NCBI GenBank assembly: GCA_959602365.1
Contig: CAUGSS010000011.1
Span: 1 to 64,000 of the forward strand
Direction of reading: 5' to 3'
Origin: an uncultured Eubacteriales bacterium
GTDB taxonomy: Bacteria; Bacillota; Clostridia; Oscillospirales; Oscillospiraceae
Length of the DNA: 64,000 nt
Part shown: positions 42,612 to 50,304 of the stretch, piece by piece
Layout of the letters: each line of letters begins with the position of its first letter
Numbering within the stretch: the first letter of the stretch is position 1
Made by a program: the position numbers and the translations under genes
The notes under the pieces: model-generated
The model's input: the letters and a program-made list of their open reading frames with translations, nothing else
Database searches by the model: none
What the model was told of the DNA's origin: nothing

Positions 42612-43589
42612 ATGTTGGAAGTGGTATTCAGCGACAGCGCCTGCGGCGGCTTGAAATATGCCCAGCACTACGGCGAGGGGCCATACCGGCCCGGCTGCAT
42701 CGGGGTCATCTTCTCTCAGGAGGACGGCGAGCCCACCCCGGCGGAGATCGAGGCGGCCCAGCATTGGGAGGAAAAGGCGGAGGAGGCGGAGCGGCTGGCC
42801 TGGGAGCGGGCCGTTCCCCTGGGGGGCGACCCGGGGGACGTGCTGGGCATCTCTCTGAATCTCAGCGCCGGGGACATCTCCGAGGAGGTCCCCGGGCCCA
42901 AGCGCCGCGCCGCCCTGCTGGAGCAGTTTGGCTTCGTGTCCCAGGAGGACATGGAGGCCGACGTCGAAAAACTGATGGCCCAGGCCAACCACGCGCTGGA
43001 GCGCGTTCTGGCGGAGAGCGCCCGGGGGGAGGATATCCGGGTGTGGTACAGCCAGGCCCCCGACGAGCTGTGCGGCCTCTACTGGCTCATGGAGCGCCTG
43101 GAGGCGGCCGGGACCTGCCGGGGGCGGGTGCTGGCCGTCCGGCTGCCCCAGCCGGACTACAACGAAAACGGCGACCCGGTCACCTACCGGGGCTGGGGCG
43201 AGGTGCCCCCCGGGGAGTGGCATCACTTTACAGCGCAGGCCGCCCCCATCCCTCCCCTGCTGCGCCGGGCCTGCAGCCACTGCTGGCAACATCTGCGGTG
43301 GGAGAACGCCCCGCTGCGGGCCTGCCTGAACGGCATTTTGTCCAGCGTACCCGAGGACTTCTACGACGGCTTCCTGCGCCGGGAGATCGGCCGGGAGGGG
43401 GAGGAATTCGACGAGGCCCGGGTGCTGGGCCGGACCCTGGGTGCTTTGCCTGGGGTGGGGGACGGCATCCTGGCAGGGCGCATCCAGGCCATGGTGGACG
43501 CCGGGGCGCTGGAGGTGCTGACCCCGGCCCCGGCGGACGGGGCCCGCTACTGGCGCAGGCTGCGCAAGACGTCCCGGTTCCGCCCCTGA
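42612..43589 (+). CDS. DUF1835 and DUF3658 domain protein
   Basis: A 325-residue cytoplasmic protein. The N-terminal MLEVVFSDSACGGLK plus a later IRVWYSQAPDELCGLYWLMERL are the DUF1835 pattern, and WHHFTAQ..WQHLRWENAPLRACLNGILSSVPEDFYDGFLRREI is DUF3658. Function unknown; such proteins are scattered in Firmicutes. It is inserted between the MBL hydrolase and hemZ, where related genomes often have nothing. Confidence 0.8.
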   Translation: MLEVVFSDSACGGLKYAQHYGEGPYRPGCIGVIFSQEDGEPTPAEIEAAQHWEEKAEEAERLAWERAVPLGGDPGDVLGISLNLSAGDISEEVPGPKRRAALLEQFGFVSQEDMEADVEKLMAQANHALERVLAESARGEDIRVWYSQAPDELCGLYWLMERLEAAGTCRGRVLAVRLPQPDYNENGDPVTYRGWGEVPPGEWHHFTAQAAPIPPLLRRACSHCWQHLRWENAPLRACLNGILSSVPEDFYDGFLRREIGREGEEFDEARVLGRTLGALPGVGDGILAGRIQAMVDAGALEVLTPAPADGARYWRRLRKTSRFRP

Positions 43590-43656
43590 CGGGAGCCGTC
43601 GGGCGGCCCGCCCCTCCCCTGTCCCCTGGACGGAACCCTGAACACCGGAGGCAACC

Positions 43657-45129
43657 ATGTATCTCAAGCTCATCCATCACGAATACAAATACGCCGTGGA
43701 GCAGATCATGCTGATCCTCTTCCCGGGCCAGCTGCCCGACTACTCCCCCGCCCCCGCCGGGGCGGATCAGGCGGTGTCCTCCCTGTCGGTCTCAGACACC
43801 TGGGCCACCGCCCGGACCGAGCTGCACTGGCAGGGCCGCAGCGCCGTGGGGATTTCCCGGGTGCGGGCGGACCGGCTCACCGACGAGCTGACCCGGGACA
43901 GGCTGCTGCAGCGTATCCTGAAACAGTCCTTCTACAAGGCCGCGGTGGCCTGCACCGGGGTGACGCCCCCCTGGGGGGCGCTGACCGGCATCCGGCCCGC
44001 CAAGCTGGCCAGCAAGGCCCTGAAGGAGTCCGGCTCTGAGGCGGAGGTGCGCAGGCTCTTCCACCGGGAGTTCTTCGTCTCCCGGGAGCGCACCGAGCTG
44101 GCCCTGGCCGCCGCCAAGGCCAGCCTGGCGGCGGAACAGAAGCTGGAGAAAGATGACATCTCCCTCTATGTGGGCATCCCCTTCTGCCCCACCCGGTGCG
44201 CCTACTGCAGCTTCGTCTCCACCGACGTACAGCGCTCTCTCAAGCTGGTGGAGCCCTATCTGGCCGCCCTGGACCGGGAGATCGACGCGGTGGCGGAGTA
44301 CCTGCCCCAGGCCGGGGCAAGGGTGCGCACCATCTACATCGGCGGGGGCACCCCCACCACCCTGAGCGCCGGGCAGCTGGAGCATCTGATCGCCCACCTG
44401 CGCCGGAGGCTGGACCTGTCCCGGCTGGCGGAGTTCACCGTGGAGGCCGGGCGGCCGGACACCATCACGGCGGAGAAGATGGCGGTGCTCCGGGAGATGG
44501 GGGTGGACCGGGTGTCGGTCAACCCCCAGAGCATGCGCGACGAGGTGTTAAAGGCCATGGGGCGCTCCCACACGGCGGCTGACATTTTGAACGCCTATGA
44601 GATTGTGCGCCGCAGCGGCATCCCCATCGTCAATATGGACCTGATCGCCGGACTGCCCCGGGACACGGCGGCGGGCTTCCGCAGCACCCTGGATCATGTG
44701 ATCGCCCTGAAGCCGGAGAACATCACCGTCCACACCCTGGCCCTCAAGAAGGGGGCGCGGCTCATGATGGAGCGGGAGGGCCTGCCCTCCGGGGAGGAGA
44801 CCGCCGCCATGCTGGACTACGCCTGGCAGGCCCTGGCGGACTCCGGGCAGATCCCCTATTACCTCTACCGCCAGAAGTACATGTCCGGCGCCCTGGAGAA
44901 CATCGGCTGGTGCAGCCCCGGCACCGAGGGGCTTTACAACATCTGCATCATGGAGGAGCTCCACTCCATCCTGGCCCTGGGGGCCGGGGGCTCCACCAAA
45001 CTGACGAACCCGGCCACTGGGAAAATTGTCCGCATCACCAACCCCAAATACCCACAGCAGTACCTGGAGCGCATTGACGAGCTCTGCCAAGCCAAGGCGG
45101 AGCTGGTGCCATTCCAGCAGGGGCTGTGA
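43657..45129 (+). CDS. hemZ: coproporphyrinogen dehydrogenase HemZ
   Basis: A 490-residue radical SAM protein of the HemN/HemZ family. The Fe-S motif is PFCPTRCAYCSFVS (around residue 175-188); GGGTPTTLSAGQLEHL and VSVNPQSMRDEVLKAMGR follow, as in coproporphyrinogen oxidases. It carries the extra N-terminal domain of HemZ. Whether it acts in heme synthesis is doubtful because I see no other heme gene here; several HemZ proteins have unclear roles. ATG follows GGAGG. Confidence 0.93.
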   Translation: MYLKLIHHEYKYAVEQIMLILFPGQLPDYSPAPAGADQAVSSLSVSDTWATARTELHWQGRSAVGISRVRADRLTDELTRDRLLQRILKQSFYKAAVACTGVTPPWGALTGIRPAKLASKALKESGSEAEVRRLFHREFFVSRERTELALAAAKASLAAEQKLEKDDISLYVGIPFCPTRCAYCSFVSTDVQRSLKLVEPYLAALDREIDAVAEYLPQAGARVRTIYIGGGTPTTLSAGQLEHLIAHLRRRLDLSRLAEFTVEAGRPDTITAEKMAVLREMGVDRVSVNPQSMRDEVLKAMGRSHTAADILNAYEIVRRSGIPIVNMDLIAGLPRDTAAGFRSTLDHVIALKPENITVHTLALKKGARLMMEREGLPSGEETAAMLDYAWQALADSGQIPYYLYRQKYMSGALENIGWCSPGTEGLYNICIMEELHSILALGAGGSTKLTNPATGKIVRITNPKYPQQYLERIDELCQAKAELVPFQQGL

Positions 45130-45147
45130 GAGAGGAGTCTTTCTGTT

Positions 45148-46083
45148 ATGGCCTATCAGCTCAGCAAGATCAACCAGGCGATCCGCTCCGATGTCAAAGG
45201 CTTCCTGGAAGAATGCGACGCGGCCTATCAGCGCAAGATAGACGACGCGGCGGAGCAAATCATCCGCAACCTGCCCAACAGCCCGCTGGTGCTGCTCAGC
45301 GGCCCCTCGGGCTCCGGCAAGACCACCACCGCCATGAAGATCGACGACGCCCTGGAGAAGCGGGGGGTCATCACCCAGACCATCTCCATGGACAACTACT
45401 TTCAGACCGTCTCCCCGGAGGCCACCCCCCGCACCGCCGACGGAAGCTATGACTTCGAGTCCCCCCTGTGCATGGACATGGAGCTGCTCAACGAGCACTT
45501 CGACGCCCTGGCCCAGGGAAAGGAGATCCGCATTCCCCGCTACGACTTCTGCCGCCAGATGCGGGACACCAGCCGGTGCACCACCCTCCGCCTGAAGGAG
45601 AATGAGGTCGCCGTCTTTGAGGGCATCCACGCCCTGAACGACGACGTGGCGGGCCGGCACCCGGAGGCCACCAAAATCTACATCTCCGCCCGGAGCAACA
45701 TTCTGGACGGCGAGCGCCTGGTGTTCAAGGGCACCTGGATGCGGCTGACCCGCCGGGCGGTCCGGGATCTGAATTTCCGGGGCAGCGACATCCTCACCAC
45801 CCTGGCCCAGTGGGCCAACGTGCGCCGGGGCGAGAAGCTCTATATCTCCCCCTTCAAGCACCGGGCCAATATCATTCTGGACTCCTCCCTGCCCTATGAG
45901 GTCTCGGTCATGGGGCACTATGCCCTGCCCCTCTTTGAGGCGGTGCCGGCGGAGAACCCCCGGCGGGGCGAGCTGCTGGAGATGATCGATGCCTTCCAGC
46001 AGCTGGAGCCCATTGATCCGGAGCTGGTGCACCCGGACTCCCTGATCCGGGAGTTCATCGGCGGCGGCAGCTACCACTACTGA
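45148..46083 (+). CDS. uridine kinase-like nucleoside kinase
   Basis: A 311-residue cytoplasmic kinase. The P-loop GPSGSGKTTTAMKID lies at about 51-65; SMDNYFQTV and the acidic ENEVAVFEGIHALND stretch match uridine kinase/phosphoribulokinase-type enzymes. The first 45 residues form a helical extension. It is a regular member of this clostridial run. Nucleoside preference unknown. Confidence 0.88.
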   Translation: MAYQLSKINQAIRSDVKGFLEECDAAYQRKIDDAAEQIIRNLPNSPLVLLSGPSGSGKTTTAMKIDDALEKRGVITQTISMDNYFQTVSPEATPRTADGSYDFESPLCMDMELLNEHFDALAQGKEIRIPRYDFCRQMRDTSRCTTLRLKENEVAVFEGIHALNDDVAGRHPEATKIYISARSNILDGERLVFKGTWMRLTRRAVRDLNFRGSDILTTLAQWANVRRGEKLYISPFKHRANIILDSSLPYEVSVMGHYALPLFEAVPAENPRRGELLEMIDAFQQLEPIDPELVHPDSLIREFIGGGSYHY

Positions 46084-46108
46084 CCCCATCCACCCTCACA
46101 TAAACAAC

Positions 46109-46137
46109 GCCCCTTCAGACTGACCGTCCGAAGGGGC
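46109..46137. terminator. hairpin between nucleoside kinase and mrp
   Basis: GCCCCTTC (46109-46116) pairs with GAAGGGGC (46130-46137). The tail AGGAAAAAGG contains no T-run, so it is more likely an mRNA stability element or weak stop than a strong terminator. Confidence 0.4.
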
Positions 46138-46159
46138 AGGAAAAAGGAGAATCATACCA

Positions 46160-47041
46160 ATGAGCGAAGAATACCAAGATCAGAACTGCGCGGGCTGCGG
46201 CCAGGAGGACTCCTCCGAGTGCACCCATGACTGCTCCTCCTGCGGCCACAGCTGCGGCCAGCCCCAGGACCTCCACGAGCCCTGCAACCCCCATTCCGTG
46301 ATCCGCCACGTCATCGGCGTGGTCAGCGGCAAGGGCGGCGTGGGCAAGAGCATGGTCACCGCCCAGCTGGCGGTCACCATGGCCCGGATGGGCTACCGGG
46401 TGGGCATCCTGGATGCCGACATCACCGGCCCCTCCATCCCCAAGGCCTTCGGCATCCATGAGCGGGCCATGGGCAGCGAGCAGGGCATCCTGCCCGCCCT
46501 GACCGGCACCGGCATCGCCGTCATGAGCCTCAACCTGCTCACGGAAAACGAGACCGACCCGGTCATCTGGCGGGGCCCGGTCATCGCCGGGGTGGTCAAG
46601 CAGTTCTGGACCGACGTGTGCTGGGGCGAGCTGGACTATCTGTTCGTGGACATGCCCCCCGGAACCGGCGACGTGCCCCTGACCGTGTTCCAGACCCTGC
46701 CGGTGGACGGCATCATCGTGGTCACCTCCCCCCAGGACCTGGTCAGTATGATTGTCACCAAGGCGGTCAAGATGGCCCAGATGATGGACATCCCGGTGCT
46801 GGGCCTGGTGGAGAACTTCAGCTACTACACCTGCCCCCACTGCGGGGAAAAGCTGAGCATCTTCGGCCCCAGCCATGCCGCCGAGACCGCGGAGACCAAC
46901 GGCATCTCCCTGCTGGCCCAGCTGCCCATCGACCCGGAGCTGGCCCAGGCCTGCGACGAGGGCCGGGCAGAGGATTTCAAACAGGACTATCTGGCCGACA
47001 CCTGCAAGATGATCAACGCCCTGATGAAGGTGCAGGACTGA
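46160..47041 (+). CDS. mrp: Mrp/NBP35-type Fe-S cluster carrier ATPase
   Basis: A 293-residue P-loop ATPase that carries and hands over iron-sulfur clusters. The nucleotide site is GVVSGKGGVGKSMVTAQLA (about 48-66); the cluster pair is YYTCPHCGEKL near residue 230. It has an unusual N-terminal cysteine-rich head (NCAGCGQEDSSECTHDCSSC and following HSCGQ), which may hold a second cluster. ATG preceded by AAGGAG. Confidence 0.95.
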   Translation: MSEEYQDQNCAGCGQEDSSECTHDCSSCGHSCGQPQDLHEPCNPHSVIRHVIGVVSGKGGVGKSMVTAQLAVTMARMGYRVGILDADITGPSIPKAFGIHERAMGSEQGILPALTGTGIAVMSLNLLTENETDPVIWRGPVIAGVVKQFWTDVCWGELDYLFVDMPPGTGDVPLTVFQTLPVDGIIVVTSPQDLVSMIVTKAVKMAQMMDIPVLGLVENFSYYTCPHCGEKLSIFGPSHAAETAETNGISLLAQLPIDPELAQACDEGRAEDFKQDYLADTCKMINALMKVQD

Positions 47042-47042
47042 C

Positions 47043-47327
47043 ATGAGGGACCATTTCATCTCCGATCTGCTCTTCTCCCTGGGGATACTGGGCAAGATTG
47101 CCTGTGCTGTTATCGGCAAGGTCACCGGTGTCCTGGGAATCGGGATCATCTGGGTGGTTCTGTGCTGCATTGCCGCCCTCTTTGTCCCCTTCGGCGCCAC
47201 CATCTGCTTTGTGATTTTGAAGCTCACCGGCCTGCTCGCCCTGAACTGGGTCTGGGGGCTGCTCCCTCTGGTGGCAGACCTGATCTGTCTGAACGGCCTG
47301 CTGCGGATCTACCGCAGCAACTCATAA
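47043..47327 (+). CDS. small membrane protein, unknown function
   Basis: A 94-residue protein with about three hydrophobic stretches (13-32, 36-58, 63-82) and basic ends. It overlaps or directly abuts the mrp stop, and is followed by a terminator. I do not recognise a family. Its position makes co-expression with mrp likely. Confidence 0.7.
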   Translation: MRDHFISDLLFSLGILGKIACAVIGKVTGVLGIGIIWVVLCCIAALFVPFGATICFVILKLTGLLALNWVWGLLPLVADLICLNGLLRIYRSNS

Positions 47328-47340
47328 AATCCGGCACAGC

Positions 47341-47382
47341 AAAACGCGCAGAACCGAAGGTTCGGTTCTGCGCGTTTTTTCG
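47341..47382. terminator. bidirectional terminator
   Basis: AAAACGCGCAGAACCGA and its mirror TCGGTTCTGCGCGTTTT form a long perfect stem ending in TTTTTT, serving the rightward mrp unit and the leftward YigZ gene. Confidence 0.93.
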
Positions 47383-47383
47383 T

Positions 47384-48034
47384 TCAGTTCTCCTGTTTCC
47401 GGGGCGGGCGGATGGGGACAGGCTGGAAAACCTCTCCCTCCACCAGGGTTTCCACTGTACCGGCGGTGAAGTCCAGGATGCGGGCGGCGTACTCCTGGGA
47501 GCGCTCCTCGGGCACCAGCACCGTGAGCAGGATGTCCGCGCCGTACTCGGTGTCCTGGATGACGGCGCCGAAGCGCTCGGTCTCCTGGCGCAGCCGCTCG
47601 TAGAGGCTGTAGGAGCAGGGCACCAGATGGCGCACCCACCGGCGCACCACGCTGACCCCCGCCGCGTCCAGGGCGTCTTTGGCGGAGCGGGTATAGGCCC
47701 GGGCCAGACCGCCGGCCCCCAGCAGGACGCCCCCGAAGTACCGGGTCACCACGCACACCAGGTTGGTGACCCCCTCCTTCTCAAACACCCCCAGCATGGG
47801 CTGGCCCGCGGTGCCCTGGGGCTCCCCGTCGTCGGAGTAGCGCAGGACGTTGCCCTCCCGCAGCAGGTAGCACCAGCAGTTGTGCCGGGCGTCGTGGTGG
47901 CGGCGCCTGACCTCCTCCACAAAGGCTCGGGCCTCCTCCTCGGTCTCCACCGGCTTCACCCGGCCGATGAACCGGGAGCGCTTCTCCACAAACTCGGTCT
48001 CCGAGGGAGCGGTGGGCACATAGTACTCCGTCAT
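47384..48034 (-). CDS. YigZ/IMPACT family protein
   Basis: A 216-residue protein of the UPF0029/IMPACT family. EKRSRFIGRVKPVETEEEARAFVEEVRRRHHDARHNCWCYLL, SDDGEPQGTAGQPML and VVTRYFGGVLLGAGGLARAY are the hallmarks. The C-terminal part is the DUF1949 domain. Its ATG overlaps the hflX stop (ATGA); an upstream ATG at 48079 is less likely. Role unknown, possibly linked to translation. Confidence 0.9.
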   Translation of the reverse strand: MTEYYVPTAPSETEFVEKRSRFIGRVKPVETEEEARAFVEEVRRRHHDARHNCWCYLLREGNVLRYSDDGEPQGTAGQPMLGVFEKEGVTNLVCVVTRYFGGVLLGAGGLARAYTRSAKDALDAAGVSVVRRWVRHLVPCSYSLYERLRQETERFGAVIQDTEYGADILLTVLVPEERSQEYAARILDFTAGTVETLVEGEVFQPVPIRPPRKQEN

Positions 48035-49335
48035 TCCTCCCAGTCCTCTTTTCGGTCGGGCAGCGGGGGATACACCCACCGGCGCAGCTGGCCCAGCAGC
48101 CGGGGGGTGAGCACGGCGGTGACCTCAATGGTGTCGGCGTACTCCACCCGCTCCACCTTGGCCTCCCGGTAGAGGGTGTCCACCCAGCCCCCCTGGTCGT
48201 AGGGCAGGCGGAGCTCCACCCGCCGGGCGCCGGTGTCCAGCCGGTCTGCGATCATCTTCAGCAGCTGGTCCAGCCCCTCTCCGGTCTTGGCGGAGATGGA
48301 GACGATGTTCTCCCCGTGGGGGCGGATCTCCCCCACATAGAGGTCGGACTTGTTGAACACCTCCAGCCTGGGGGTCTCCTGGGCCCCCAGCTCCCGGATC
48401 AGGCCGTCCACCACCTCCGCCTGCTCCCGCCACTCCGGGTTGGAGGCGTCAATGACGTGGATCAGCAGGTCGGCGTACTCCAGCTCCTCCAGGGTGGCCT
48501 TGAAGGCCTCCACCAGGTGGTGGGGCAGCTTGCGGATAAAGCCCACCGTGTCGGAGATGAGCACGGTGCAGGTCTCGGTGATCTCCAGCATCCGGGTGGT
48601 GGTGTCCAGGGTGTCGAAGAGCCGGTTGTTGGCCGGGATGGCGGCCCCGGTCAGCTTGTTCAGCAGGGTGGATTTGCCCGCGTTGGTATAGCCCACGATG
48701 GCCACCACCGGCACCTCGTTCTTGATGCGGCGCTCCCGCTGCACCCCCCGCACCCGGCGCACCTCCGCGAGCTCCTGCTCCAGCTTCTGGATCTTGCGTC
48801 GGATATGGCGCCGGTCGGACTCCAGCTGGGTCTCGCCGGGGCCGCGGGTGCCGATGGGGGATTTGCCGCCGGCGGCGTTCTGACGGGTCAGGTGCTTCCA
48901 CATGCCGGTCAGCCGGGGCAGCAGGTACTTGTACTGGGCCAGCTCCACCTGGAGGCGGCCCTCCCTGGTCCTGGCCCGCTGGGCGAAGATGTCCAGGATC
49001 AGGGCGGAGCGGTCCATGACCTGGACCCCGATCCGCTCGGTGAGCACCCGGACCTGGCTGGGGGACAGGTCGTTATCAAAAATCACCAGGTCCGCCCCGG
49101 CGGAGCAGACCAGATCCCGCACCTCGTCCACCTTGCCGTCGCCGATAAAGGTGCCCGGGTCCGGGGTGTCCTTGTTCTGAATCACTACCCCCAGGCACTC
49201 CCCGCCGGCGGTCTCCAGCAGGGCCTGGAGTTCCTCCAGGGTGGAGTCGGTGGCGTTGTCCATTTTGGACAGCCGGGGGCTGTTCAACCCCACCAGTATG
49301 GCCCGGTTGATCTTTTCTTCCATGAGTTCCGGCAT
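48031..49335 (-). CDS. hflX: ribosome-associated GTPase HflX
   Basis: A 434-residue GTPase that splits stalled ribosomes after heat or antibiotic stress. It has the N-terminal HflX domain (LGVVIQNKDTPDPGTFIGDGKVDEV), the glycine-rich GTRGPGETQLE linker, and a GTPase domain with GYTNAGKSTLLNKLTG, DTVGFIRKLPHHLVEAFK and NKSD. A second in-frame ATG lies at 49323. Followed by yigZ with a 4-bp overlap. Confidence 0.96.
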   Translation of the reverse strand: MPELMEEKINRAILVGLNSPRLSKMDNATDSTLEELQALLETAGGECLGVVIQNKDTPDPGTFIGDGKVDEVRDLVCSAGADLVIFDNDLSPSQVRVLTERIGVQVMDRSALILDIFAQRARTREGRLQVELAQYKYLLPRLTGMWKHLTRQNAAGGKSPIGTRGPGETQLESDRRHIRRKIQKLEQELAEVRRVRGVQRERRIKNEVPVVAIVGYTNAGKSTLLNKLTGAAIPANNRLFDTLDTTTRMLEITETCTVLISDTVGFIRKLPHHLVEAFKATLEELEYADLLIHVIDASNPEWREQAEVVDGLIRELGAQETPRLEVFNKSDLYVGEIRPHGENIVSISAKTGEGLDQLLKMIADRLDTGARRVELRLPYDQGGWVDTLYREAKVERVEYADTIEVTAVLTPRLLGQLRRWVYPPLPDRKEDWEE

Positions 49336-49359
49336 AGAAAAATGCCCTCCTGTGTGTCC

Positions 49360-49869
49360 TCAGGCCTGCTGCCAGGCCTCCACAATTTCCGCGATATACA
49401 TGTCGTGATAGTCCTTCTGGGGGTACCACCGCCCGTCCTGCTCCCCGTCCAGGAAGCACGCCGGGTCCAGCCGCTGGCGGTAGAGCTTGCGGCACACCAG
49501 CACCAGCTCCGCCTCGGCAAAATAGGGGGCGCCGCAGCCAGCGGTCTGAACCGTAAAGCCGCAGTGGGCGATCTTGTCCTCGTCCCGGCCGCTGACGCTG
49601 CCGCAATAACTCAGTTCCTTGCGGTACTGATCCGGCAGGAAGGACAGGGTAAAGCAGTCCTGTTCATCCAAAAAGGTCTTGGTGTAGCGCTGGGGGCGGA
49701 TATAGGCGGTGGCCACCGGTTTGCCCCACATGATCCCCACGCCGCCCCAGCTGGCGGTCATGGTATTGCACCGCTCCGCCGTGCCGGCGGTGATCAGCAT
49801 CCACTGGCTTCCAATGGCATGAAACGGGTTGAAGGTCAGGGTCTTGGGATCCACTTTTGTCAACATCAT
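49360..49869 (-). CDS. flavin reductase-like domain protein
   Basis: A 169-residue FMN-binding split-barrel protein. NTMTASWGGVGIMWGKPVATAYIRPQRYT and TLSFLPDQYRKEL are typical of flavin reductase-like proteins in Clostridia. Electron donor and acceptor unknown. ATG (the first of two) with GGGAGG 5 nt upstream; hflX follows 25 bp later on the same strand. Confidence 0.9.
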   Translation of the reverse strand: MMLTKVDPKTLTFNPFHAIGSQWMLITAGTAERCNTMTASWGGVGIMWGKPVATAYIRPQRYTKTFLDEQDCFTLSFLPDQYRKELSYCGSVSGRDEDKIAHCGFTVQTAGCGAPYFAEAELVLVCRKLYRQRLDPACFLDGEQDGRWYPQKDYHDMYIAEIVEAWQQA

Positions 49870-49921
49870 CTTTTCCTCCCTTGCAAGCGGTCATTCATGG
49901 CTATTCTATGCACCGTGATGC

Positions 49922-49957
49922 AAAAACCCCGCATCGAAACCGATGCGGGGTTTTCCA
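49922..49957. terminator. terminator after rpmE
   Basis: AACCCCGCATCG pairs with CGATGCGGGGTT around a 4-nt loop and has AAAAA before it and TTTTCC after it. Bidirectional in form; on the minus strand the TTTTTG tail ends the rpmE message. Confidence 0.92.
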
Positions 49958-49964
49958 ATTTGCA

Positions 49965-50168
49965 TTACTTGCCCAGACCGAACTTCTTGTTGAAGCGGCT
50001 GACACGCCCGCCGGTATCGAGCACCTTCTGCTTACCGGTGAAGAAGGGGTGGCACTTGGCACAAACTTCCACACGGATATCCTGCTTGGTGGAGCCGGTG
50101 GGATACACGGCGCCGCAAGCGCAGCGGATGGTGGTCTGCTGATAGTTGGGATGGATTCCTTCCTTCAT
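49965..50168 (-). CDS. rpmE: 50S ribosomal protein L31
   Basis: A 67-residue protein, MKEGIHPNYQQTTIRCACG, with four zinc-ligand cysteines (16, 18, 37, 40), so the zinc-bearing form. It has its own promoter and terminator and a roughly 75-nt leader. The frame is open upstream to 50333 but the ATG at 50168 gives the normal length. Confidence 0.98.
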   Translation of the reverse strand: MKEGIHPNYQQTTIRCACGAVYPTGSTKQDIRVEVCAKCHPFFTGKQKVLDTGGRVSRFNKKFGLGK

Positions 50169-50250
50169 GACTTGTTTCACCCCTTTCGAAAAATCACAGA
50201 TTGAACACGAACGGTGAGCACACCACGTTGCGCACCACGTGAGCCTAAGT

Positions 50251-50279
50251 ATTTTATCACGCCGGAGCAAAAAAAGCAA
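50251..50279 (-). promoter_or_regulatory. promoter of rpmE
   Basis: Minus strand TTGCTT (50279-50274), 17 bp, TAAAAT (50256-50251). The leader it makes contains two copies of CACCACGT on the plus strand (50221-50228 and 50233-50240). Confidence 0.72.
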
Positions 50280-50304
50280 TGATTTTTTTGCTTTTTTCTG
50301 AAAC

